Positions 36,389 to 46,942 of a stretch of DNA of 64,000 nt are shown in pieces (the stretch's first letter is position 1; every line of letters begins with the position of its first letter). The translations under genes were made by a program, and so were the position numbers. The stretch is from Scleromitrula shiraiana (Eukaryota; Ascomycota; Leotiomycetes; Helotiales; Sclerotiniaceae). The stretch spans positions 2,108,001 through 2,172,000 of the forward strand of contig JABELC010000003.1 of the NCBI GenBank assembly GCA_028455995.1, written 5' to 3'. The notes below the pieces were generated by a model. The model had not been told where the DNA came from. It was given only the letters and a program-made list of their open reading frames with translations, and did no database searches.

Positions 36389-39300
36389 TAATTTGACTTA
36401 TGATATTCTAGAATCGGGCAGGACGGCTCGGAGGCTGGCTCGCTCTAGAATAGATACTGGAGAAGCTTAGAAACCAAAATAAGTCGCCGCCTAGTTCTTG
36501 AAGATATCCGAATAAGTTGACATTCAAGCACCCTCTATGTTCGGGCTACCGTTGTTGATGGACAGTATGAATTATGAATTTTAACGGCTAGTACAGCACA
36601 ATCCATAACTTCAGAAATCTAAGTAATTCCCTTGATGATCTATTCAAGCTATTATTTTACAAGAGCAAAATTCCAGGCTCGGATTTGCACACCAATAGGA
36701 ATGATACTAAGCGCTATCAGCCCTTAAATATACGTGTAAACAAATATGCTGGCGTAATAAAAGGGACGTGTGGAGGACACTTGACGGGTGGGAGGGACCA
36801 TTACCATGTTGCTGGGTCTCAATAAACCCCGTCATGGTCCCTTAGAGGAGTGTCTCACACATACCTTTGAGATTAACTTTTTCACTTTGCTTCATTTCAA
36901 ACTTTGTTTTCTGATGACAGCATATCCAACTCATTTCCTTGATTTTAATTTTTTGACTCGTACTGTATTGTACTTCACATCCTACTGGATGTACGTTTCC
37001 GAAGTTAAGGATGATCCTAAAATGGTACGGTAGGAGCCGCCTTCTGTATATCAGAGACGACTCATAGCCCTACATCAGCCAAGCTTTTCCTGTTAGTAGC
37101 TAAATCTCTAATCTATCTTCCTATGCGATCTGTTGACGTGAAGATAATTATTGGCACCTACCAGAACAATGGTGGCCTGAGCTGATATCTCTAGATAGAC
37201 TTTATTAGTGGATATTAGGGAGTAGATCAGGCGCTTGCATGAGTCTGTAGCCTTGTCTATCATAAAAGCCTAAAGCTCTATGTCTACTTAATCGCACCAC
37301 TATCCTTTCTGCATGAAGTCATTTAAAAGGATCAACATGAGCAACAATGTGAAGGTCGGACAGGCCGATCAATTTGATGCTATGTTGTTTCGGGCTCTAA
37401 ATCATAAAACTTGGTTTACTGAATAATTTCCTTTTTCTCGCTATCAAAGTTTAACCGACGGCAAAGAATATTCTATCGGGAGCTCTATTTTAAGGGTACT
37501 GATCTCCGAATGCATATAATTGTACTTTAGCATGTCTCGGAATATTTTATGGGGCAGCAGGGATAATCCATCTAGAGATCTACCCTATGAATGGATGGTG
37601 GCTTTAGTGGAACTAGCGGACGGTTACGATTAGAGATTGATGAATGACATTCGTAGCTGAAGCTTTACCTGTAACGGTGTAATGAAATATGATAGAAAGG
37701 TAAATACGAGACAAACAACTGAGCGATAAATGATAATTGCCGTTCCACTTGTCAAACCCAAATAATGTAAATAGTGGAGCTAGTGCCCGCATCTTAAGAG
37801 CCTGGGGGCGGACAAACCTAAAGAGGAGTCATACAATAGACAAGATACAGTACAGTCATGAATTTCATTATCCCAACCCGAGACTATCGGCCATCCTTCA
37901 AGAAAAACTAATGACTTGATATCAGACCGAGGCTACGGCCCTACGCGGAAAGAGATTGAACTCCGTAGAAGTTAAAACCACTCTGCAACTCCTTGAAATA
38001 TCGGTGACCGCCATTTTACTCCTAAGCCCAAACATTCGACATGTCAGTGATGGCAATATTTGAGTTTGATAAAGATCGAACGTGCACAAAATGGCTTGCC
38101 TTCAACCTCAATGATATGAAACTGAACCAATCGTTTTCTCTTCATCGCAAGACAGAGCCGCGCACCGTTGTAAAGGCGTCTGTTAGAGCAAGCATGTAAG
38201 CAACAGCAACTTCTTTGAATCTTCTGGAACTATCCAAGTCTCTGTGCTTTGTAGGCTAGGTACAAAATAATATCCGAAAAGAAAGCTACTAGATCTTTCC
38301 TCAAATAATAACATAGGTAACTGAATGTGTATACTGCATTAATTATAGCCACGGCATCAACGTGGACTCCGTAGCTCCAGTATGTCGTAATAACCGCCGA
38401 CAACAATTAATGTGATATTCTTGGTGTCTGATTCCGCACAACAATTTATCGCCAAAGGAAATTGTTTAATCCACCACAATAGACGCTTTAATCTTCAAGC
38501 GCTAGAACAAATAGAACAACCAACAACTACCGCCTAGTTGAATAGTCGCGCTCTTCTGCCAACAGGGAGCGTTGATATCTCAATTCTGGTGGCCCCTTAG
38601 GATCCACTCTACGCTGTCTCCACAACATCTGGAAAAACTTTGCTCCAAGGATTGTGTTGATTCTCATTTTCATTGTTGCCCCAAAAGAAACCAAAAGAAA
38701 TTAAAACAAAACAAGATGGAAAAAAGCGTTGCAATAGAGGTAAAATCCTTGTTGTTGGCTGTAGTCATCTAGCACATGTATTTTAAAATAGACGAACAAT
38801 TATGTACATTCGTCCATTTTTGGTTGCTCTCACATAGAGGGACAGACCACATATTTGTGCCTTTGTTTTCCGCTCCGAGCACAAAATATATTGAGTTTTC
38901 CTACTGAAGTATCTAGAAGGAATCAAGATCAAGTTCAAACACGTGAACTATCTTACAAATTACCAATTTTAAGGATATCACTGCACTTGGATTTAGCGAA
39001 ATGATCCTTGACATGAAAGTTTGGGAGAGCATCTCCTACACAACCCTAAAGATCCAATATCTTGACCAGCTTCATGGGTCACATTCACAGCAGCAGATGT
39101 TTGCCCCACTAGCTTTTTCCTTTTCTGTGTTGTTCTGGAAGGGTTTCTACTCATAGTGCGTCTGCTTGTGATTTCCTGCACCCCGCAGAATGCAGGAAGT
39201 CTTGATCTTCTAACTGCTACTGTGACCGCTCATCTATATTTAACGTTGTCACAGTAGCTTCGAGATCTCGGTACGGAGACTCATGCAACTTTATTTGAGG

Positions 39301-40591
39301 ATCGGAACTTAAATCCAGCTACTAAGGTTTATTCTATTGTCTTTCGGTATAATTCTTCGTTTCTGCTGTTGCCACGTACGTACTGCCTATTCATTCCTTG
39401 CTAAGAAGTTACGTCTTTCTCCGTCAAACACCGAGATCTCAAAGACTAACGTCTCTGTTGAAAACTACAATTTTATGTCGCATAATGCAGTCTCCTTGAT
39501 TACTGAACTTCTATGTAATTGGATAACAAATGCAACGGCTGTGTTCTTCCTGAGATTTTCTCCATGTCTTCGTTTGCCATTTCAAGTAATAAATGGTCAT
39601 TGCTCCATGTATCTTCCAAAAGCAATTTCATCTGATCGACACCCCACGCCACGCACACATGGCTACTATGCCCTCCTAGCACATCTTGTCCATCTCCTTC
39701 CCGGTTCTGCTAGCCCCCTTCTTTCCCCCCGCTCTGGTCGGGAATATTGTGCCAGAAAACTTCTCGGCTCTCACATCAGCCTCACCGTGACGAGGAATAA
39801 ACCATAATATTGGTAAAGCTATGGGACAATGATTGTTTTCTATATCAGAAACAATACACTACACTGGCAAGTATTCAGAGCGGTCACTTCGGATGACTTA
39901 TTCCTTCACTTTCACCTTTTTGTCACTTTCTCAACTTCCTTTTTATGATTTAGGTTTGTGTGTAAGGTGCCGCATCTTGTATGTATTTACTTCTTCCTTT
40001 GCAGTTGCGTATGTGGCTCATATCACAGTCCCGAATCCCGAAGTTCTTCTTTACGAAGTGTAGAACTTTATGTTAAAGAAAGGTTTATGAAGTATCTTAT
40101 TCAATCATATACTCTCTTTATATAAAGACAATGTTGGGATATCAAATACATGAATACCAAATTCGCTTGTATTCGCTCTACCCGCAAGATTTGCTTGACA
40201 TTCCAGTTTCTACATACATATATACATAATATTGGCATATCGCACGTTAGCACTTCATCTGTCTATGTAGTTTAATTGCGGGATACTTCGAGTTGCTTTT
40301 GGGCTTTCGCAATGTTTAGACACCATCATTTGAAGTCTGCATGTAGTGGGACGGATTCGTGGCAGTCAGCTTGACTATTGCTATGTATTTTGTTTTCTTT
40401 TCGTCCACATAGCAATGTAATATCGTCAGTCACTTTCTATGCAAGACGATTCATGTTATTGGAATATATTGAGTTTAAAATGATTATTATTTGTAGATAT
40501 CAAAGATGCGCATACGTTTTGCGGGGACCTGCCCTCACTCATATGAACGATGACTTTGAAAAGAAATTGACCTACCTAATTTCTTAGAGAC
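36389..40591. other. Gene-poor region, possible degenerate coding relic
   Basis: About 4.2 kb of normal base composition beyond the transposons. Around 37338-37660 plus-strand segments look faintly protein-like but contain stops: DQFDAMLFRALNHKTWFTE, then SRYQSLTDGKEYSIGSS, then LPYEWMVALVELADGYD. The last resembles the C-terminal part of fungal BTB/POZ proteins (a guess). A 156-codon frame at 39337-39807 has no recognisable domain. A hairpin-capable pair GGGACCAT / ATGGTCCC lies at 36794-36842. Nothing here can be called a functional gene. Confidence 0.35.
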
Positions 40592-41155
40592 TTACCGTGT
40601 ATACGTAATTATGTTCCCACAGTTAGGAGAATTGATATTGACATTGACAGATGAAAAAAGAGTAAATTTGGCAGCTGGAATCTCTTTAGGTATATTTCGA
40701 GCACTAAGAGATCCTCTTGAGGATTTAGATGGCTTGCTGTATTCAGACGACACCGAAGTCCGAGGTGATGACATACATTGAAACAAACTCGAAGAACGAG
40801 ATTGATCTGTATACTGAGATGATCCCGAAGCTCGATGTGTATCTCTAGACTGACGTGATTCTGTACACGGTTTGGTGTTACTCCTATACCGGGGTGAGAT
40901 CGAGCGCATCCGTGCTGGCACAGGTAAGATCTCTGCTTTCGTTTTTTCCGTTCTCGTCTTTCCCGCGAGCTTGTAGAGATAAGATAAAACTGACTCCATT
41001 AAATTGACAAAAGGTGCATACTCCAAAATCATGCTAAAGAGGCAGTTTTCTACAAACCTCCTAACGAGTCTAAAGGTTCTCATAAACCAATAATATAAGA
41101 TAGAGCAGATAATCTTCCAAATATAGTCCTTCATTGTGTATGTATTGAAAAACAA
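40592..41155 (-). CDS. Hypothetical orphan protein, Ser/Arg-rich tail
   Basis: A 187-residue frame with no recognised family. A hydrophobic stretch near residues 12-28 (WKIICSILYYWFMRTF) could be a membrane anchor; a second moderately hydrophobic part spans about 40-65. The rest, from about residue 70, is basic and Ser-rich (for example SRQSRDTHRASGSSQ, SSPRTSVSSEYSKPSKSS) and likely disordered. It sits at the edge of the 23-kb gene-poor transposon region, with two other short minus-strand frames upstream (41236-41535, 41694-41966). It may be a lineage-specific gene, a fragment or a chance frame. No splice pattern linking the three frames could be established. Confidence 0.35.
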   Translation of the reverse strand: MFFNTYTMKDYIWKIICSILYYWFMRTFRLVRRFVENCLFSMILEYAPFVNLMESVLSYLYKLAGKTRTEKTKAEILPVPARMRSISPRYRSNTKPCTESRQSRDTHRASGSSQYTDQSRSSSLFQCMSSPRTSVSSEYSKPSKSSRGSLSARNIPKEIPAAKFTLFSSVNVNINSPNCGNIITYTR

Positions 41156-41235
41156 AAAATGATGCGAAAATTAACTATACAAGAGTTGGAAAATGTTTGT
41201 TCATACAACAACAGCATTGTTCAAGGGCACTGGGT

Positions 41236-41535
41236 TTACTTTATAGTCAGCGAAATATGAAGAGTTTTCAAAGGAACAATGGAAACAAAGCGCTTGGATG
41301 TTGTTTCTTTGAGACTATTGTCATTGTAGTTCTTTAAGGGTGCTGTTATTCTATTCAAGTCGTTGATATATTTAGAACAAGACAAAGAGCTACGTTGATA
41401 TTGAAGTGTACTACTTGTTCGCAACACAGAGACCCTCGACCGTTTTGGTCTTGAAGATAGTAGGAATCTCATAGTCATCACTAGTATGTGAGTAGAGATT
41501 ATGTATAGGTAAATGTAAAGCGAGAATGATGGCAT
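41236..41535 (-). CDS. Hypothetical small protein with N-terminal hydrophobic helix
   Basis: A 99-residue frame. Residues about 4-25 are hydrophobic (FSLYIYLYIISTHILVMTM), followed by a basic Ser/Arg segment (RPKRSRVSVLRTSSTLQYQR), the same general layout as the neighbouring frame at 40592-41155. No family is recognised. This could be real, or an AT-composition artefact. Confidence 0.25.
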   Translation of the reverse strand: MPSFSLYIYLYIISTHILVMTMRFLLSSRPKRSRVSVLRTSSTLQYQRSSLSCSKYINDLNRITAPLKNYNDNSLKETTSKRFVSIVPLKTLHISLTIK

Positions 41536-42081
41536 ATCAATAGCTAGATATCATTATGAGATCCTCAGATAACAATCTAATTCGACTAGATGTAAGGGTT
41601 GATGTAACTAAAAGACTGGAAATCCGCTTCCCAAGCAAATAAAGTATCCTGATCGAGTTACTTGATAGATACTTACGACATCTAACTTCATATCTAGGAA
41701 TAACCTTGAGAGAAGCGTGGGAAATAGAAGAAGAAAATGATGTTTATTTCGTTAGAATTAGAGGCTGAATGGTTCTGGTGGGGTTTGTTTACTTGGCTTA
41801 CTAAGAAATTTCGCATATCATATCGACCAATTAAAGTTTCCCTCCCGATCGGCAAATTGATTACGACTTCTTGATGTAAACAAACCATCACAAGCTGGCA
41901 AAGTACAAAATACAGAACATTCATTTTGCGACAATATTCACAGAAGGGCACAATCTTTCTCGACAAACATGAAATTATTATATTAGCTGAGTATCAAACG
42001 ATATTTAGCTTTCCATGTCCTTTTAATCGCGAAAAATAGCTCTACACTCCTTTATTTTGCACTTGTGCGGTTTTTGTTACG
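41536..42081. other. Upstream region of the AT-hook gene
   Basis: About 550 bp. It contains a 90-codon minus-strand frame (41694-41966) with no recognised domain and a Phe-rich end; I do not call it a gene. The region nearest 42082 should hold the AT-hook gene promoter. No motif was assigned. Confidence 0.3.
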
Positions 42082-45000
42082 ATGCAATCCGATATGGATG
42101 AAGCTTCGCCATCCTCCCCAGACCCTCTCAACGACTCTTTGGTATTCAATGCGCCTCCAAGTACGAAACGGAGAAAGACTCCACATTCGCGTCTTTCGTT
42201 GCCAACACCTGGTAGCTCCCCGAGAAAGCAGATATTCGAGTTAGATGTAGGAGATGCGCTTTCACCACAAAAGATTCGAGTCACTGTTCAGGCAGGGGAC
42301 TCTGACGAGGAAGATGATCATGCCAATCTCAGACCACACAACTTTAGCAGTCCTACACCTGCGCCACTAGGTCGACGAATTGAGCGAACGACAACTACAA
42401 CTGTGCCGTTGAGGGGACTTTCGGATACGGAGGATAACACACAATTTGATGCGACGCCGAAGCGTGGTAGAGGCCGACCAAGAAAATCAGACACTCCCCT
42501 CAAAAGACCACCAACCCCAATTCGAGGTCGCAAACGAGGACGGAAAAGTATTTCGGATGAGATAGGTAGTGAAGACCCGGATGCTGTCGATGAGATTGAG
42601 ACGGAGAAAAGCAACAAGAAGCCTCGATCAAAAGCTATAAAAGGAACACCCAAAAAGTCGACGCCTTCCAAAAAGAAAGCGGAGCTCGCAAACTCGAGTG
42701 TGGTAAAACGAGGTCGTGGCAGGCCAAAGTCTAAATTACGAGAAGAAATTCGATTGTCCGAGGAAAGGATCGAAGCAGCAGAGGAGCCTCAATTACCTCA
42801 TGGCAGGAATCGAGCTGCATCGCATGAAAATCTTCGAGATTTAATGCAGGAAGAAATTGATCTCTTAGAAACTATTGATGCTGAGCCTTCCAGTTCTGCT
42901 TCCGTTGAATTTCCTGGTGCTCAGTCTACGTCGCCTGTCCCAAGTAGCGAAGAGGATATAGTTATTGCAAGGTTTCACCCCGGTGAAGAAACCCCTCGGG
43001 TGACAGGCTGGTCCAACTCGAGGCTTATGGACGCGCCAAACCCAAGTTCTCCGGGCAATACTCAAGATGAAAAGAACGCGTATGAAGAAAGTTTGAAGAG
43101 CGCCACTTTCTTCCCGGAATCTGACGTCGTGGAAGATAATAATGGCGATTACGATCACGGCGGGGGCGATTCCGATGAAATGGATGATGGTGATTCTGAT
43201 GAACCGCACATTGAGCAAGTTTTCGACGAAACAAACGATGCTAATCAGGATGAATATTCCGAGGATGAAATGGAGGACGATGTGGGACATATGCCTGAGT
43301 TTGATACTATCATGGAAAGTGAAGGTTTTAGTTTGATTTCAATCGATTCCGTACCGTCTCTAAGAAAACCTTTGAGCGGATTGTTGCCAGACCAGGGAAA
43401 GGACTCGGCATCTCGCCCCCAAAACAAGAATATTCTCTCTGTAAAAAACCTGGTTACTTCACGACATGATGACTCCTTTTCGAGCATAGCACCAGAAATT
43501 CTTGAAGCTGCCACGCCTGGCGCAAAAGCTCGTAACCGCCATCTTCTCCGAGTACAGAATGTGAGGGTTGATGATTCATTTTCGAGTATACCACCTGAGA
43601 TCCTTGACGCTGCGACACCTGCCCAAAAGACTCACGATCCAGAACTCCAATCAACTTATTCTTCAGAAGCTGGTGATGATAGATCTGCTATAGCTACGAA
43701 TAAAAAAAGTCGGTCTCCTTCTCCTACCCCAGTTATCGCGAAAGCCAATACAACATATGAAGATTCGTTCTCTGCCATACCACCAGGTATTCTTGAGGCT
43801 GCTACTCCACGGCTGATGCGTCAAGCACCGATACGATCAAGTTCAATATTGGAATCAGGACCACATAGTCAAGTTACAAAGCAAAAAAGTTCAAACTTAG
43901 ACCTCGCCCCTCCGCCTCCCATGTTCGCCAAGCCGCCTTCACCAGCAGTTAAAAATATCGAGGTGAAATCCTCTGCCGCTGTACAAGTCATGCCGCCGAG
44001 ACCATCAGCTAGTCATACCACCGAGAAAGAGGTTGAAGAAGCTTCAATAAACTCACAAATCCATTCATCACCGCCTCCTATGGCCCCGCGAGGCTATACC
44101 TACACATCACGTCTCCGTCAACAACGCCAATTGAACCCTGATATGACTCAAACACCCCCAATCCTATTTTCATCGCCTTCACTTCCTCCGCCTATCTTAC
44201 CATCAAGACAACCTTCGGAAAGGCCAGAGTCTGCTGCTACAAATGCGCCCTCTCCTGCTGAAAAGGCAGGCCGTGTTTTGCAAGATATTGTTATCCCATC
44301 GTCACTTCCTAGAAGCAGGTCGCAAAGCCTTGCAAGCCCTTTCAAGAGTCCTGCAACTGAGAGGAGATCAAGTTCTAGTATATATCCAGAATCTAATAAT
44401 ATTCGTTCGCACCTTTCTGAACAACCCAAGACATCACAGACGTCACAGCCCAGGCTTGATCATCATGAGCATTTAGTTCCTCAGCAACTACAAAGAAGAA
44501 GTCGAAGTAGATCTGTTCATGATGACGATGTATCGAGTGATAACTTAGCAATGCAAACACGCTTGTCTGCTGATAGAAAACAAAATTCCAATATTGAATT
44601 AGCCAATAGTCATCGGCAGATGTCAAGATCGGGAGACTCTACCATCAGTCCACAGGAGGTACCAAGATATGAAACTAGGAACCGGCAGTCAGATGCACAA
44701 GTCAAAGGTAACTTCTCAAAAGAAGCACCGTCGCCGTCCTATGTCAAAGATAGGAAGAAGAAATCGGAAGACAATAATGATTTTTGGGATAAAAAATGGG
44801 CCGCCGAGCGAGCAGCTGTGAGTAAGAAAATATCAACTGCTAGTACTAGTCAAGTTGTTGTTCTCGCTTCTGATGGTGACGATAATAACGATCACCCCGC
44901 CGATGATAGCACTGATGTTAGCAATGATGATGGCGATGATGATGGCTACGAAGATGAGGCTATAGACCACGTAGAGTCCGAGGCGCAAGACAATGAAGAG

Positions 45001-46398
45001 GATATGCTTGACCAAGATGACGAAGATTTTGGACTCTTGTTAGAGACATTGAATTCATCGCAGCAGGAAGACCAGTTAAAATCTGACAGTTCAGAGAGAC
45101 CAAAGCGAAGTAAGATTCCGAGCCCATGGAGAACGAATAGTGGGCGTCAAATTAATAGTGACAAACTTTCTCCGGTCCTCAATTCCAAAGTACCCCGACC
45201 AGAAGATCCCTCACCTAAGACTGTTGCTCCAGGCAAAGCAAGCAAAGTATCTCAGCCTGATATTAAAAGTGATGATACTGAATCAATTGATTTGTCTGGT
45301 TGGCAAATTCCACAGAAAGCAAACTTTCAACCTAAACCACGCGCTCTAAGTGTTGAAAAGTCGGATGTCTCTGCCCTTCTAAGATCTCCACCAATCGAAG
45401 GCCTCCCAGGAATTCGGAATCGACAACAAATGAACCCCGAGAAACCATTATCGGATGAAGCAGTTGATACGATGAAGTCGAACCCAACATTGCCATCCAC
45501 TTCAGATAGGTCTCACGGAGGTCGATCGCAGCCCTTTGCTGTGATACCTCAAAAAATGGACTTTCAACCTCGAGTGCGTAAAGCAACTGAGGCAACGCAA
45601 GAATCGACAATTCATCAACCAACACAGCTTTTGAGAGGCATATTTGGGAATTTGGGGCCCGGTACAACTGCTAAGTCCAATTTACCAACCCCAGATTCAT
45701 CATTATCATCAATGGTAGGCCCCCTTAAAAATACGTCTCCAAACAGGAGTAACACCCTCAACCAGCCCACCCGCGCATCTGATAACCCTAACCGTCCCTC
45801 CCGCACCCCATCATCACACAATCCCGACACAGTCGATACGAAAGAGAATCGTCCATTCGACACAGAGGCACTTAAATGGACTAAACCCATTCGTCTCGAA
45901 GCCCCTAATGCCGCACCACCTCCTTCCCCAACAAAATCAATCCTTCGTTCACCCGCCCGTCCCTCTTTTGCAAACCCTGCAAACCCCTCTCCCAGCAAAA
46001 ACGTTGTCTTTGCTTCCTCCTCCCCTCAGCCCTCTTCCCCAATTGCCCCACACCTCTCACCTTCTGTATGGACGCGTGATCACTGGATTCTTCTCGAATG
46101 CATCCTGCAAACGTGGAAACCCGAGAAAAGTTCAAATGGCAATGGAGATGCAAGTGGTAGTGGTAAATACGGAAGAAGAAATTCCACAAGAGTTATTAGT
46201 CGATTATTGGGAAAGGTTATCACTTTGAGGAATACGGGTGATGGGGGCGAGAAGATGCGGTTGGAGCAGTGGCATTTGGAGGCTGTGGATGAATTCAGAG
46301 GGGAGGTACCGGGCTGGGATGAGAAGGTTGTAGCGAGGAGGGTTTTTGCGCTGCTGGTGGGCGAGGAGAGGAGAAACAAGGGGTTAATTAAGGATTGA
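42082..46398 (+). CDS. AT-hook nuclear protein, function unknown
   Basis: Single-exon 1438-residue protein. Two AT-hook-like motifs, KRGRGRPRK (127-135) and KRGRGRPKS (209-217), predict minor-groove binding to AT-rich DNA. The segment ALSPQKIRVTVQAG (about 58-72) precedes them. Acidic Asp/Glu tracts occur near 360-410 and 930-985. A 17-residue motif, DDSFSSIPPEILEAATP in consensus, occurs three times (about 463, 497, 560). A related pair, GWQIPQKANFQPKPR and FAVIPQKMDFQPRVR, occurs further on. The C-terminal 110 residues (from about 1330, VWTRDHWILLECILQTWKPE) are the only clearly folded part and resemble a small helical domain conserved in fungal AT-hook proteins. Chromatin binding is inferred; no catalytic domain is visible. 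The ATG at 42082 or the Met four codons later may be used. Confidence 0.8.
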   Translation: MQSDMDEASPSSPDPLNDSLVFNAPPSTKRRKTPHSRLSLPTPGSSPRKQIFELDVGDALSPQKIRVTVQAGDSDEEDDHANLRPHNFSSPTPAPLGRRIERTTTTTVPLRGLSDTEDNTQFDATPKRGRGRPRKSDTPLKRPPTPIRGRKRGRKSISDEIGSEDPDAVDEIETEKSNKKPRSKAIKGTPKKSTPSKKKAELANSSVVKRGRGRPKSKLREEIRLSEERIEAAEEPQLPHGRNRAASHENLRDLMQEEIDLLETIDAEPSSSASVEFPGAQSTSPVPSSEEDIVIARFHPGEETPRVTGWSNSRLMDAPNPSSPGNTQDEKNAYEESLKSATFFPESDVVEDNNGDYDHGGGDSDEMDDGDSDEPHIEQVFDETNDANQDEYSEDEMEDDVGHMPEFDTIMESEGFSLISIDSVPSLRKPLSGLLPDQGKDSASRPQNKNILSVKNLVTSRHDDSFSSIAPEILEAATPGAKARNRHLLRVQNVRVDDSFSSIPPEILDAATPAQKTHDPELQSTYSSEAGDDRSAIATNKKSRSPSPTPVIAKANTTYEDSFSAIPPGILEAATPRLMRQAPIRSSSILESGPHSQVTKQKSSNLDLAPPPPMFAKPPSPAVKNIEVKSSAAVQVMPPRPSASHTTEKEVEEASINSQIHSSPPPMAPRGYTYTSRLRQQRQLNPDMTQTPPILFSSPSLPPPILPSRQPSERPESAATNAPSPAEKAGRVLQDIVIPSSLPRSRSQSLASPFKSPATERRSSSSIYPESNNIRSHLSEQPKTSQTSQPRLDHHEHLVPQQLQRRSRSRSVHDDDVSSDNLAMQTRLSADRKQNSNIELANSHRQMSRSGDSTISPQEVPRYETRNRQSDAQVKGNFSKEAPSPSYVKDRKKKSEDNNDFWDKKWAAERAAVSKKISTASTSQVVVLASDGDDNNDHPADDSTDVSNDDGDDDGYEDEAIDHVESEAQDNEEDMLDQDDEDFGLLLETLNSSQQEDQLKSDSSERPKRSKIPSPWRTNSGRQINSDKLSPVLNSKVPRPEDPSPKTVAPGKASKVSQPDIKSDDTESIDLSGWQIPQKANFQPKPRALSVEKSDVSALLRSPPIEGLPGIRNRQQMNPEKPLSDEAVDTMKSNPTLPSTSDRSHGGRSQPFAVIPQKMDFQPRVRKATEATQESTIHQPTQLLRGIFGNLGPGTTAKSNLPTPDSSLSSMVGPLKNTSPNRSNTLNQPTRASDNPNRPSRTPSSHNPDTVDTKENRPFDTEALKWTKPIRLEAPNAAPPPSPTKSILRSPARPSFANPANPSPSKNVVFASSSPQPSSPIAPHLSPSVWTRDHWILLECILQTWKPEKSSNGNGDASGSGKYGRRNSTRVISRLLGKVITLRNTGDGGEKMRLEQWHLEAVDEFRGEVPGWDEKVVARRVFALLVGEERRNKGLIKD

Positions 46399-46942
46399 GT
46401 ATGGCGTGAGAAAATAATGGTGATTGGTATTGGTTATGAACTGTAATGGATCGGATGGGATTGGATTGGACTGGATTGGATTGAGCGAACAATTTTGTGT
46501 ATGATGTGTTAATTTATGTACTGTACAAACGATTTGTTTCCATGGGAAAATTATGCATATGATGGCGTACTGGAAATGGATGGATAGGATACCTCGATAG
46601 CGTTCTGGGATAGTATAAGTGATTAAATCACTTGGGCTTCTTTTGTGTATGGAGTAGGAGTAGTATGAGGACTTTTATGGTGTTTGAATAACCCTCTTCA
46701 CGAATAAGAATGATTCGTTATTAGGATTTTCAAACTGCACTGATTCACTTGATCTGATTCTCGTAAATATCTACCTACCAGTGTTCTTCTACCTGTCATT
46801 GCAAAATATTCATTTCAGGAGCCATATCATATTCATTTCGCGTCTCCGAAGCTGCGCCTTGCCTCACCTCTATGATACAAGTTTCCATTGCCTGGCATCT
46901 AAACTTTTCCGCACGACCTCCGTTCCCCTTTTATCATCTTCC
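46399..46942. other. Convergent spacer, AT-hook gene / RPN6
   Basis: About 540 bp between two gene 3' ends. It has a GGATT/GGACT repeat run at 46450-46484. It probably holds both 3' UTRs. No gene is seen. Confidence 0.4.

Noticed and set aside
36794..36842. GGGACCAT / ATGGTCCC inverted repeat as an RNA gene
   Set aside because: An 8-bp stem with a 33-bp loop only; no tRNA arms or B box.
39337..39807. 156-codon plus-strand frame
   Set aside because: No recognisable domain, no promoter or splice context, and sits in a gene-poor region; too weak to call.
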